From Zoogloea sp. (GTDB taxonomy: Bacteria; Pseudomonadota; Gammaproteobacteria; Burkholderiales; Rhodocyclaceae), in the NCBI RefSeq assembly GCF_017302315.1, contig NZ_JAFLDT010000021.1, positions 1 through 50,622 of the forward strand: a stretch of 50,622 nt of DNA. Reading direction: 5' to 3'. Position 1 is the stretch's first letter; each line of letters starts with the position of its first letter. This document shows, piece by piece, positions 15,492-22,535 of the stretch. The notes beneath the pieces were generated by a model. The model ran no database searches and was not told the DNA's origin. It saw nothing but the letters and a program-made list of their open reading frames with translations. Position numbers and translations under genes: made by a program.

Positions 15492-16966
15492 TTGCCGGCC
15501 CCTACCATGGCGAACGGTTGCAGTTCTGCCGACCAGCCGCCGCCCAACGCGCGATAGATCCCGACCACCGAGAGCGCCGAAGCGGTGGCACTTTCGAGCA
15601 GCGTGGCCCGGATGGACAGCAGCGAGCGCTGCGCCACCAGCACCGATGTGAAGTCAGCCGTGCCTTCTCGGTAGGCGTTCTGCGCGATCTCCAGCGCGAC
15701 CTCGTTCTGCGCCAATGCCTGCTGCAACTGCTCTTCGCGGGCACGTTCGCTGGCATAGGCGCCCAAGGCATCATCGACTTCGTGCCAGGCACGCAGCACG
15801 GTCTGCTGGTAGGCAATCGCCGCCGACTGGTGGCGAGCCTCGCTCAGGGCCAGTTTTTGCTGGAGCCGGCCGCCCTGGAAGATCGGCAGGTAGATCGTCG
15901 GGCCCACCGAATACTGGCGCGAGGCCCAGTTGCCGAGGTCCGAGAGCTGGAAGGCCTGCACGCCCAGGCTGGCACCCAGCCCGATGCGCGGATAGAAATC
16001 GGCCTGCGCCGCGCCGATGTCGGCGACAGCCGCTCGCAGCCGTGCCTGCGCTTGCAGGATATCGGGACGGTTGCGCGCCAAATCCGATGAGAGGCCGATC
16101 GGCAGGAGCGCCGGCATGGCAGGCAACCCGGAGTCGCTCAGGCGCGCATCCAATTCGCGTGGCGGCAAGCCGAGCAGCAGCGCCAAGGCGTTGCCCAGCA
16201 CGTCTTGTTCATGCTGCAGCTGCGGCAGCCGCGCCTCGATCCCGGCCAACTCCGCCTTGGCCGCTGCCGCGTCTTGGCGCGTGGCAACGCCATTGCGTTC
16301 ACGGCTTTGCGCCAGGCGCAGCAGTTCCTTGGCGATGCGCCGGTTGTCTTCCAGCAGGGCAATCTGCGCTTGCACACCGCGCAACAGCAGGTAATTGCGG
16401 GCCAGCTCGGCCGAGACCGAGACCCGCACCGCTTCCTGCTCATACCAGGCAGCGTCCAGTTGCGCCCGCGCGGAAGATTCCAGTTGACGCAGATGCCCCC
16501 ACAGGTCTAATTCCCAGCCTGCCTGCAGACCCAGCGACCAGGTGTTGTAGGCCGCGGTGGGGGCGCCGAGATTGTGCAGCGGCGAGTTCTCGCTTATCGC
16601 CGAGCGTGTGTAGCCCGCATCCAGATTCAACTGCGGCCGACGGTCCGTGCGAATCAACCCGAGCTGCGCCCGGCTCTCCTCGATGCGCGTCATGGCGGCG
16701 CGCAGATCCAGGTTGCCTGCCGCATCGGCTTCCAGCGCGCTGAGCGTGGGGTCGTTGAACAGTTGCCACCATTGCGACGGCAGCGGGGACGCTTCCAACG
16801 CCGCCTGCTTGGACACGCTGGCCTCACGAGCCTGCGCGGCCGCATCGAATGCCGCGACCTGCGGCAGGTTCAGGGAAGGCGCACTGGCGCAGCCCGCCAG
16901 CAACAAGACGGCGACCCAAGCGGGCAGCGCCGTACGGGACGGGTGACGAGACGGCGCGACCTTCAT
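15488..16966 (-). CDS. NodT-type outer membrane efflux lipoprotein (TolC-like channel)
   Basis: This 492-residue protein has a lipoprotein signal (VLLLAGCAS, acylated Cys at residue 26) followed by two outer membrane efflux repeats, the RND/MFS channel architecture of the NodT/OprM group. Typical pieces are SQWWQLFNDPTLSALEADA, AGWELDLWGHLRQL and GASLGVQAFQLSDLG. The frame is open to GTG 17101, but the 45 extra residues resemble untranslated sequence, so ATG 16966 is preferred; the ribosome binding site is weak. It is the first gene of the nodT-emrB-fur-emrA unit and is driven by the promoter at 17125-17152. Confidence 0.88.
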   Translation of the reverse strand: MKVAPSRHPSRTALPAWVAVLLLAGCASAPSLNLPQVAAFDAAAQAREASVSKQAALEASPLPSQWWQLFNDPTLSALEADAAGNLDLRAAMTRIEESRAQLGLIRTDRRPQLNLDAGYTRSAISENSPLHNLGAPTAAYNTWSLGLQAGWELDLWGHLRQLESSARAQLDAAWYEQEAVRVSVSAELARNYLLLRGVQAQIALLEDNRRIAKELLRLAQSRERNGVATRQDAAAAKAELAGIEARLPQLQHEQDVLGNALALLLGLPPRELDARLSDSGLPAMPALLPIGLSSDLARNRPDILQAQARLRAAVADIGAAQADFYPRIGLGASLGVQAFQLSDLGNWASRQYSVGPTIYLPIFQGGRLQQKLALSEARHQSAAIAYQQTVLRAWHEVDDALGAYASERAREEQLQQALAQNEVALEIAQNAYREGTADFTSVLVAQRSLLSIRATLLESATASALSVVGIYRALGGGWSAELQPFAMVGAGK

Positions 16967-17111
16967 GCGGCCTGCCCGTTGGTGACCGGTGCCATGAGCA
17001 GAAAGCCCATCAGGGCTGCGCCAACCCGCTGACGAGCGGATCGGCAACGCACGGCGAGGTGACGGATGCAAAGGGGTTTTGGGGGGCTCATGGTCAATCA
17101 CTGAAATCTTA

Positions 17112-17127
17112 AGTACCTATCGGTACT
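17112..17127. promoter_or_regulatory. TetR-type operator 1 (AGTACC-TATC-GGTACT)
   Basis: A perfect 6-bp inverted repeat, AGTACCTATCGGTACT, overlaps the -10 box of the efflux promoter. Its core ACC-N4-GGT (17115-17124) recurs at the promoter of the adjacent TetR gene. A bound repressor here would block transcription of the pump. Binding by the neighbouring TetR protein is an inference from position and symmetry. Confidence 0.7.
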
Positions 17128-17152
17128 ATAACCATGAGAACCAATTTGTCAA
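17125..17152 (-). promoter_or_regulatory. Promoter of the efflux operon (TTGACA-N16-TATAGT)
   Basis: On the minus strand a perfect -35 box TTGACA (17152-17147) is followed after 16 bp by TATAGT (17130-17125). Its -10 box is entered by the inverted repeat at 17112-17127. It points toward the NodT-type gene and is the only sigma-70-like signal I find upstream of that operon. Confidence 0.75.
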
Positions 17153-17200
17153 CATTGGAGCTATGTTTAGAGCAATTAATAGGGGGTTTCTCGCCTTGGG

Positions 17201-17229
17201 TTGATGAAATAAAAACCCATCGGTACAAT
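17201..17229 (+). promoter_or_regulatory. Promoter and operator 2 of the tetR gene (TTGATG-N17-TACAAT)
   Basis: TTGATG (17201-17206), a 17-bp spacer and TACAAT (17224-17229) lie 31 bp before the regulator start. The second operator core ACCCATCGGT (17215-17224) abuts and enters the -10 box, suggesting autorepression. The centres of the two operator cores are exactly 100 bp apart. Confidence 0.65.
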
Positions 17230-17260
17230 TTCTGCACGTCAACCACACACGCCCTATCCG

Positions 17261-17899
17261 ATGAAGCAACCGTGCCCTACCGATCGCAAGGACAAATCAC
17301 TACCGGTTCTGGAGGCTGCGGCGTCCGTTTTCCTGGCACATGGCTTCAGTGCCGCCACGACGGACATGATCCAGCGCGAGGCCAAGGTCTCCAAAGCTAC
17401 GGTGTATGCCTGCTTTCCCAACAAAGAGGCACTGTTCGCCGCCGTAATCGAGCGCGAGTGCGCCGTGATGGCCGAGACGGTTCGCGCCATCGAGACCGCG
17501 CCGGGCGACATTGCCAAAACGCTGACCGACCTAGGGTTGTCCTATCTCCGAATTGTGCTTTCGCCCACAGGGCTGGCGCTCTTTCGCGTAGTCGTGGCCG
17601 ATGCCGTGCGCTTCCCCGACCTGGCACGGACGTTCTACTTGGCCGGCCCCAAGGTCATCCACCACATGATTGCCGAACGCCTCGAAGTGGCCGCGCAGGC
17701 GGGCGAGATCGACGTCCAGGCAATTGGCATCGAGGGTGCCGCCACCCAATTCGTCAGCGTGCTGCGCGGCGAAGGGCAATTGGAGTGCCTGACGCACCCG
17801 GACGCGCACCCGTCGACAGAGCAGTTGGATCGCTGGGTCCGCATGGCCGTGACCACGTTTCTTGCGGCGTTTGGCACTGCCAACCGCCCCCCCTGTTGA
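17261..17899 (+). CDS. TetR/AcrR family transcriptional repressor of the efflux operon
   Basis: This 212-residue regulator has an N-terminal TetR HTH (AASVFLAHGFSAATTDMIQR, then AKVSKATVYACFPNKEALF) and a C-terminal ligand-binding and dimerisation domain of the AefR/TetR_C type (GDIAKTLTDLGLSYLRIVLS, then FRVVVADAVRFPDLAR). It is divergent from the nodT-emrB-fur-emrA operon. Matching inverted repeats at both -10 boxes indicate that it represses the pump and itself until an inducer, perhaps a pump substrate, binds. The GlcG-like gene follows after 21 bp on the same strand, so the two are probably co-transcribed. Confidence 0.9.
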   Translation: MKQPCPTDRKDKSLPVLEAAASVFLAHGFSAATTDMIQREAKVSKATVYACFPNKEALFAAVIERECAVMAETVRAIETAPGDIAKTLTDLGLSYLRIVLSPTGLALFRVVVADAVRFPDLARTFYLAGPKVIHHMIAERLEVAAQAGEIDVQAIGIEGAATQFVSVLRGEGQLECLTHPDAHPSTEQLDRWVRMAVTTFLAAFGTANRPPC

Positions 17900-17920
17900 A
17901 CAAGCCTTTCAGGAGACTTC

Positions 17921-18493
17921 ATGACCGCTACATCACATTACTCACCGCTTCATTCCCAGTTAGCCATGGCCTCGCTTTCCCTAACCGATATCCACTGGGT
18001 GCTTGCTTGTGTACTGGCATTGGCAGCAAGTGCATTTGCGCAGCCCTCCATGGCACAGTCTGCCGCGCCGGCAGCCAACACGAAGCCGGTGACGTTGGCC
18101 CGCACCGACATCGCCCAAGCCGGAGCACAACAAGCCATTTCAGCCGCGCTCGCTGAGGCAGGACGAAATGGCTGGGTCATCGCCGTAGCTGTAGTGGATT
18201 CGGGTGGCGAATTGGTAGCCTTTCAAAAGGCTGATGGCGCGATCGGAATTAGCCCGGCGGTTGCCATCGGCAAGGCCCGCACAGCGGCACTGTTACGCCA
18301 GCCTTCCAAAAGTTTCGAGGACTTCATCAACAGCGGTCGCCCCAGTTTCCTCTCCACGCCTGGAACGACTCCGCTGGAGGGCGGTGTGCCCATCACCATC
18401 AATGGACAGGTCGTCGGTGCGGTCGGCGTTAGCGGGGCCCACGGCCCCAATGATTCGCAAGCGGCGCAGGCAGGGGCAAACGCGGTCAAGTGA
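17921..18493 (+). CDS. Exported GlcG/HbpS family protein
   Basis: This 190-residue protein has an N-terminal signal region (hydrophobic segment VLACVLALAASAFAQ, likely cleavage after an Ala-X-Ala site near residue 40-46) and a GlcG/HbpS (DUF336) domain: AVAVVDSGGELVAFQKADGA, IAIGKARTAALLRQPS-like helix, and GGVPITINGQVVGAVGVSG. HbpS proteins bind haem, while other family members are of unknown function. It follows tetR by 21 bp, just upstream of the IS5-type element. Pairing of an exported possible haem-binder with a Fur-containing efflux operon suggests a role in metal or oxidative stress, which is inference. Confidence 0.8.
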   Translation: MTATSHYSPLHSQLAMASLSLTDIHWVLACVLALAASAFAQPSMAQSAAPAANTKPVTLARTDIAQAGAQQAISAALAEAGRNGWVIAVAVVDSGGELVAFQKADGAIGISPAVAIGKARTAALLRQPSKSFEDFINSGRPSFLSTPGTTPLEGGVPITINGQVVGAVGVSGAHGPNDSQAAQAGANAVK

Positions 18494-18526
18494 CTTCTAA
18501 TGTGTTGCCATGAAACAAAACACGAG

Positions 18527-19911
18527 CTAGCAGGGCGTTAATTTAGTCAATCCCCAGCTCCAGAAAGGGTTTCAGCGAATTTATAATTCACAAGGCATTC
18601 ACGATCTTCAATTCCCATGCGCGGCCCGGACCATAAGCAGAGCAGCCTTTTCAGCTACACCCACATCGAAGACCGAATTGCAGCGAGCCATCCGCTGCGC
18701 AGGGTCAAAGTCATGGTCGATATGGTTTTGCATTCGATGTCGCCGACCTTCGATTCCCTTTATGCCGAAGGTGGACGCCCGTCGATTGCACCCGAACGCC
18801 TTCTTCGCGCCCTGCTGCTGCAATGCCTGTTCTCCATTCGCTCCGAGCGGGCTCTGATCGAGCATCTCGATTTCAACATGTTGTTCCGCTGGTTCGTCGG
18901 CCTGACAATGGACGAGCCGGTGTGGGACCACTCGAGCTTTTCGGCCAACCGCGAACGGCTGCTCAAGGAAAGCGTCATGCGGGAGTTTTTCGGTGGCGTG
19001 CTTGCCATCGCCGAATGGGCCGAACTGATCTCAGATGAACACTTCAGCGTGGACGGCTCGCTCTTGCGGGCGTGGGCCTCGCACAAGAGCCTGGCCGCGC
19101 GGGATGGCTCGGATGAGCCACCGGGCCCGGATCAGGGGCGCAACCCGGAAGTGGATTTCCGCGGCAAGAAGCGCACGAACAAGACCCATGTCTCGCGCAC
19201 CTATCCGGATGCCCTCTTGGCCACCAAGAACACGGGCGTGGCCTACCTGAGTTACACCACCCATACGCTCAGCGAGAACCGTCACGGGCTGATCGTCGAT
19301 GTGCACACCACGCAAGCCACCGGCACGGCCGAACGTGAAGCGGCCAAAGTCATGCTGGAACGCCGGGCGGCACCGCGTAACGCCGATCGCGCCATCACGG
19401 TGGGGGCCGACCGGGGCTATGACGTGGCCGATTTCATGCAGGCCTTGCAAGATATGAGGATGGTCCCGCACGTGGCGGCAAAGACCCAAGGCCGCGCCGT
19501 GCCGGAGCAGATCAAAGAGACGGAAGGCTACGCGGTCAGCCTGCGTCGCAGGAAGATGATCGAAGAAGCCTTTGGCTGGGTGAAGGAGATCGGCACGCTC
19601 GGGTGCGTCATGCTGCGCGGGCTGGATCGACTTCGCGGGGAGGTGCTGCTGAATTTTTCCGCCTATAACCTGGTTCGGCTGGGCAATTTGCAGGCACCGT
19701 CCTACTGAGTCGGGGAACGTATTCCACGTTGGGCAGTGGAGCAGAAATGAGGTGTGGCGGCGGTGAAATAGCTGCGCCATGAGACGGTGGATGGCAGCAG
19801 AATATGCGCCTCAGGCCGGCATTGCGGCCGGTGTGAGGCCGTTGTTGGAAATTGATTTTTCGGACAGGGAAAAAGCCGCGAGGGGCGCGGACTTTTTCAA
19901 CGGCCTGCTAG
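18527..19911 (+). mobile_element. IS5-type insertion sequence, complete (about 1.39 kb)
   Basis: The ends are set by imperfect terminal inverted repeats: CTAGCAGGGCGTTAATTTAG from 18527 on the left and CTAGCAGGCCGTTGAAAAAG read inward from 19911 on the right (about 16 of 22 positions match to AGTC). A single intact transposase gene (18617-19708) lies inside, with an unusually long right non-coding part of about 200 bp. I could not see an obvious target duplication in the bases just outside. Confidence 0.75.
18617..19708 (+). CDS. IS5 family DDE transposase
   Basis: This 363-residue transposase has an N-terminal DUF772-type domain (HPLRRVKVMVDMVLHSMSPT, then GRPSIAPERLLRALLLQCLF) and a DDE catalytic core with Asp in FSVDGSLLRAWAS, Asp in VGADRGYD and the Y-R-E-K-like signature RRRKMIEEAFGWVKE near the C-terminus. 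No frameshift or stop is seen, so it is probably active. It lies inside the 18527-19911 element and is unrelated in origin to the flanking genes. IS1182-like assignment is an alternative subgroup name. Confidence 0.92.
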   Translation: MRGPDHKQSSLFSYTHIEDRIAASHPLRRVKVMVDMVLHSMSPTFDSLYAEGGRPSIAPERLLRALLLQCLFSIRSERALIEHLDFNMLFRWFVGLTMDEPVWDHSSFSANRERLLKESVMREFFGGVLAIAEWAELISDEHFSVDGSLLRAWASHKSLAARDGSDEPPGPDQGRNPEVDFRGKKRTNKTHVSRTYPDALLATKNTGVAYLSYTTHTLSENRHGLIVDVHTTQATGTAEREAAKVMLERRAAPRNADRAITVGADRGYDVADFMQALQDMRMVPHVAAKTQGRAVPEQIKETEGYAVSLRRRKMIEEAFGWVKEIGTLGCVMLRGLDRLRGEVLLNFSAYNLVRLGNLQAPSY

Positions 19912-19914
19912 TGC

Positions 19915-19950
19915 CTTTAAGCTTCCCTTTAAGCTTCCCTTTAGGCTTCC
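19915..19950. repeat. Three 12-bp tandem repeats (CTTTAAGCTTCC)
   Basis: Units at 19915-19926, 19927-19938 and 19939-19950 read CTTTAAGCTTCC, CTTTAAGCTTCC and CTTTAGGCTTCC, followed by a partial TTAAGCC. They begin four bases beyond the right end of the IS. The remaining bases to 20000 contain small hairpins (GGCTT/AAGCC, CCGTT/AACGG) ahead of the next gene. Confidence 0.8.
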
Positions 19951-20000
19951 TTAAGCCAAGCCATTCAAAAATGGCCCCGTTGCCATAACGGAGCCATGCC

Positions 20001-21209
20001 ATGTCTTACCTCTTTTCCGCGTCTCACACCCCGTTCCAGCCCCGCCGCCGCACCTTGCTGAGCGCCCTGCTTGGCAGCGGCGTCCTCGCCGCCTGTGGTG
20101 GCAGCAGCGACAAGCCCGTGGCCGAATCGGCCGTCACCGCTCAAGCGCGCTCGGCGGTATCAAAAGGCCTGGCGGGCGCCGTCATCGCCAGCCAGGACAT
20201 CTCCAGCCGCCGCATCGGCGTCGCCGGTTTGCGCCGCCTGGGCCAGAATGCCCCCCTGCAGAGCACAGACCTGATGTGCATTGGATCCAACACAAAAGCC
20301 ATGAGCGCCTGCGTCATTGCTCACCTGGTGGCCGACGGCAGGGTGGGGTGGGATACGACAATCCTTGATGCTCTGCCGGATCTGGCCGGAGAACTGCGAG
20401 GGGAGTACGCCACCGTCACCCTGGCTCATCTGCTGGACCACAAGGGCGGCATGCTTGCCTTCACCGGAATGGAAGGCGACGAAGAACGCCTCATGGCCGA
20501 CCTGTCCGCCCGCAATGAAACCCTGCCTGACACACTTAGCGGGCGAAGGCGTTTCTTTGCCCGCTGGCTGGTGAGTCAAGCGGTGCCCGCAGACGTCACG
20601 CCGACACGGGACTTCCACTATTCAAACGCCGGCTACGCTCTGGCTGCCTGCATGCTGGAAACCCTCACCGGGCGCAGCTTCGAAGCCCACTTTGAGGAAT
20701 ACATGACGCAGCGCTTGGGCGTTCAGGGCACCTGGCAGCACCCGTCCGCGGTATCGGCACAGCAGCCCAATGGCCACACGGGCCAGACTGGCGCCCTTCG
20801 CGCGTATGCACCCGAAGACGCTGATACCGAAGCCTGGCTGGCCGTGATCGCGCCGGCAGGTGGCTGGGCCTGCCGACCGGACGACTACTGCACCTGGCTG
20901 CGCTGGCATCTGCTGGCCCTGCAAGGGCAGGACACACCCCTTCCCGGCACTTACGTACAACGGCTAAAGAGCATGGGCGACCAGGACTATGCCCTCGGCT
21001 GGCTGACCACCAGCCTGAATGGCAAACCGGTACTCGCCCACACGGGCGCCCACAATGGCTTCATGGCCATCGCAGCCCTGGAGCGCAACGGCCGCCGCGC
21101 GAGCTTCGGCCTGACCAATACGGCAGATGTCGGCGCCGATGGCGCCAGCTGGGTCATGAGCCTGCTGAACACCGCGCTGATCAAACTGGACGAACTGAAC
21201 GGCAGTTGA
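20001..21209 (+). CDS. Serine beta-lactamase-like hydrolase, lipoprotein
   Basis: This 402-residue protein begins with an Arg-rich stretch and a lipobox LGSGVLAACGG (acylated Cys near residue 32; twin-arginine-like PRRRTLL before it). The beta-lactamase/penicillin-binding fold is shown by SNTK (catalytic Ser in IGSNTKAMS), YSNAGY (YxN motif) and HTGAHNG in place of KTG. Such EstB/class C-like hydrolases act as esterases or D-amino peptidases, and most do not give antibiotic resistance. It lies alone between the IS and the convergent apbC gene. An ACGGAG-like site precedes the start closely. Confidence 0.82.
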   Translation: MSYLFSASHTPFQPRRRTLLSALLGSGVLAACGGSSDKPVAESAVTAQARSAVSKGLAGAVIASQDISSRRIGVAGLRRLGQNAPLQSTDLMCIGSNTKAMSACVIAHLVADGRVGWDTTILDALPDLAGELRGEYATVTLAHLLDHKGGMLAFTGMEGDEERLMADLSARNETLPDTLSGRRRFFARWLVSQAVPADVTPTRDFHYSNAGYALAACMLETLTGRSFEAHFEEYMTQRLGVQGTWQHPSAVSAQQPNGHTGQTGALRAYAPEDADTEAWLAVIAPAGGWACRPDDYCTWLRWHLLALQGQDTPLPGTYVQRLKSMGDQDYALGWLTTSLNGKPVLAHTGAHNGFMAIAALERNGRRASFGLTNTADVGADGASWVMSLLNTALIKLDELNGS

Positions 21210-21276
21210 AGGGCAAGGAGGCGCAAACGGGGAGGTCACGGGCTTGGCGAGACGCTGCCGGCCTCCCGGCCCGCCA

Positions 21277-22368
21277 TCAGGTGTTCTGCACCACGATGCT
21301 CGGAAACTTGTGGCTCATGTCCTTCTGCTTCTCGGCAATCGCAATGGCCACCTGACGGGCGATACCCTTGTAAAGCTCGGCGACACGTCCGTCCGGGTCG
21401 GCCACCACGGTGGGCACGCCACTATCCACTTCACGGCGGATCTGGATGTCGAGGGGCAGGGCACCCAGGAAGGGCACGCCATAGTCCTTGCACATGGTTT
21501 CACCACCCCCCGTGCCGAAGATGTGCTCTTCATGCCCGCACTTCGAGCAGATGTGGATGCTCATGTTCTCGACAATGCCGATGATGGGCACGCCCACCTT
21601 CTCAAACATCTTGAGGCCCTTGCGCGCATCCAGCAGGGCGATGTCCTGGGGCGTGGTGACGATCACGGCGCCGGTCACCGGGACGCTCTGGGAAAGGGTT
21701 AGCTGGATGTCGCCGGTGCCCGGAGGCATGTCGATCACCAGGTAGTCCAGATCATGCCAGTTGGTCTCCTTGAGCAACTGGTTGAGCGCCTGGGTGGCCA
21801 TCGGGCCGCGCCACACCATGGGCGTTTCCACATCCACCAGAAAGCCGATGGACATGACCTGCAGCCCATGGGCCTCAAGGGGCTCCATGGACTTGCCATC
21901 CGCCGACTCGGGCTGCAGGCCGCCGACACCCAGCATCTGGGGCTGGGACGGACCGTAGATGTCCGCATCGAGAATGCCGACTCGGGCACCCTCGGCGGCA
22001 AGGGCCAGCGCAAGATTGACCGATGTGGTGCTCTTGCCCACGCCGCCCTTGCCCGACGCCACGGCGATGATGTTCTTGACCCCGGGCAGCAGCTTGGCGC
22101 CCTGCTTCACCGCATGGGCGACAATCTTGCTGAACACGTTGGCGCTGATATTGCCGACACCCGGCACCGACCTGACCTGGGCGATCAGCGCCTGGCGGAT
22201 GCCATCCACCTGGCTCTTGGCCGGGTAGCCAAGCTCGATGTCGAAGGACACATCAGCACCGTTGATGCGCAGGTTCTTGACCCAGCGGGACGCAACGTAA
22301 TCCTTGCCGGTATTGGGGTCGGCGTAGTGCCGGAGGCTGTCGAGGACGCTTTGTTCAGTCAGGCTCAT
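21277..22368 (-). CDS. apbC: Mrp/ApbC family Fe-S cluster carrier ATPase
   Basis: This 363-residue protein opens with the MIP18/DUF59 domain (SVLDSLRHYADPNTGKDYVA). It is followed by a P-loop NTPase with the deviant Walker A GKGGVGKST, the VIDMPPGTGDIQLTLSQ switch region and the CSKCG CxxC pair (IHICSKCGHEEH) that binds a bridging 4Fe-4S cluster in the dimer. It transfers Fe-S clusters to target proteins in the cytosol. The frame is open to 22431; start 22368 is chosen from the usual family N-terminus, with ATG 22407 an alternative. It is divergent from metG, an arrangement often seen in proteobacteria. Confidence 0.92.
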   Translation of the reverse strand: MSLTEQSVLDSLRHYADPNTGKDYVASRWVKNLRINGADVSFDIELGYPAKSQVDGIRQALIAQVRSVPGVGNISANVFSKIVAHAVKQGAKLLPGVKNIIAVASGKGGVGKSTTSVNLALALAAEGARVGILDADIYGPSQPQMLGVGGLQPESADGKSMEPLEAHGLQVMSIGFLVDVETPMVWRGPMATQALNQLLKETNWHDLDYLVIDMPPGTGDIQLTLSQSVPVTGAVIVTTPQDIALLDARKGLKMFEKVGVPIIGIVENMSIHICSKCGHEEHIFGTGGGETMCKDYGVPFLGALPLDIQIRREVDSGVPTVVADPDGRVAELYKGIARQVAIAIAEKQKDMSHKFPSIVVQNT

Positions 22369-22535
22369 GGTGTCGGTGGCCGGTGTGCGGCGAAAAAATG
22401 AAAACATGGATTCGCGGGTCGCGGCGGGCAAACCCGAGTAATTTACTCCAGTTTACCGAATTCCCACCTTGACCGCGATGGGGGAATCGCTTTGCTAGAA
22501 TGCCGGATTCCGAATCCTCTTGCAGCATGCCGCCC

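Noticed and set aside
20001-21209. Antibiotic resistance beta-lactamase
   Set aside because: It is a lipoprotein with SxxK, YxN and HTG motifs of the EstB/class C-like hydrolase group; resistance cannot be inferred.
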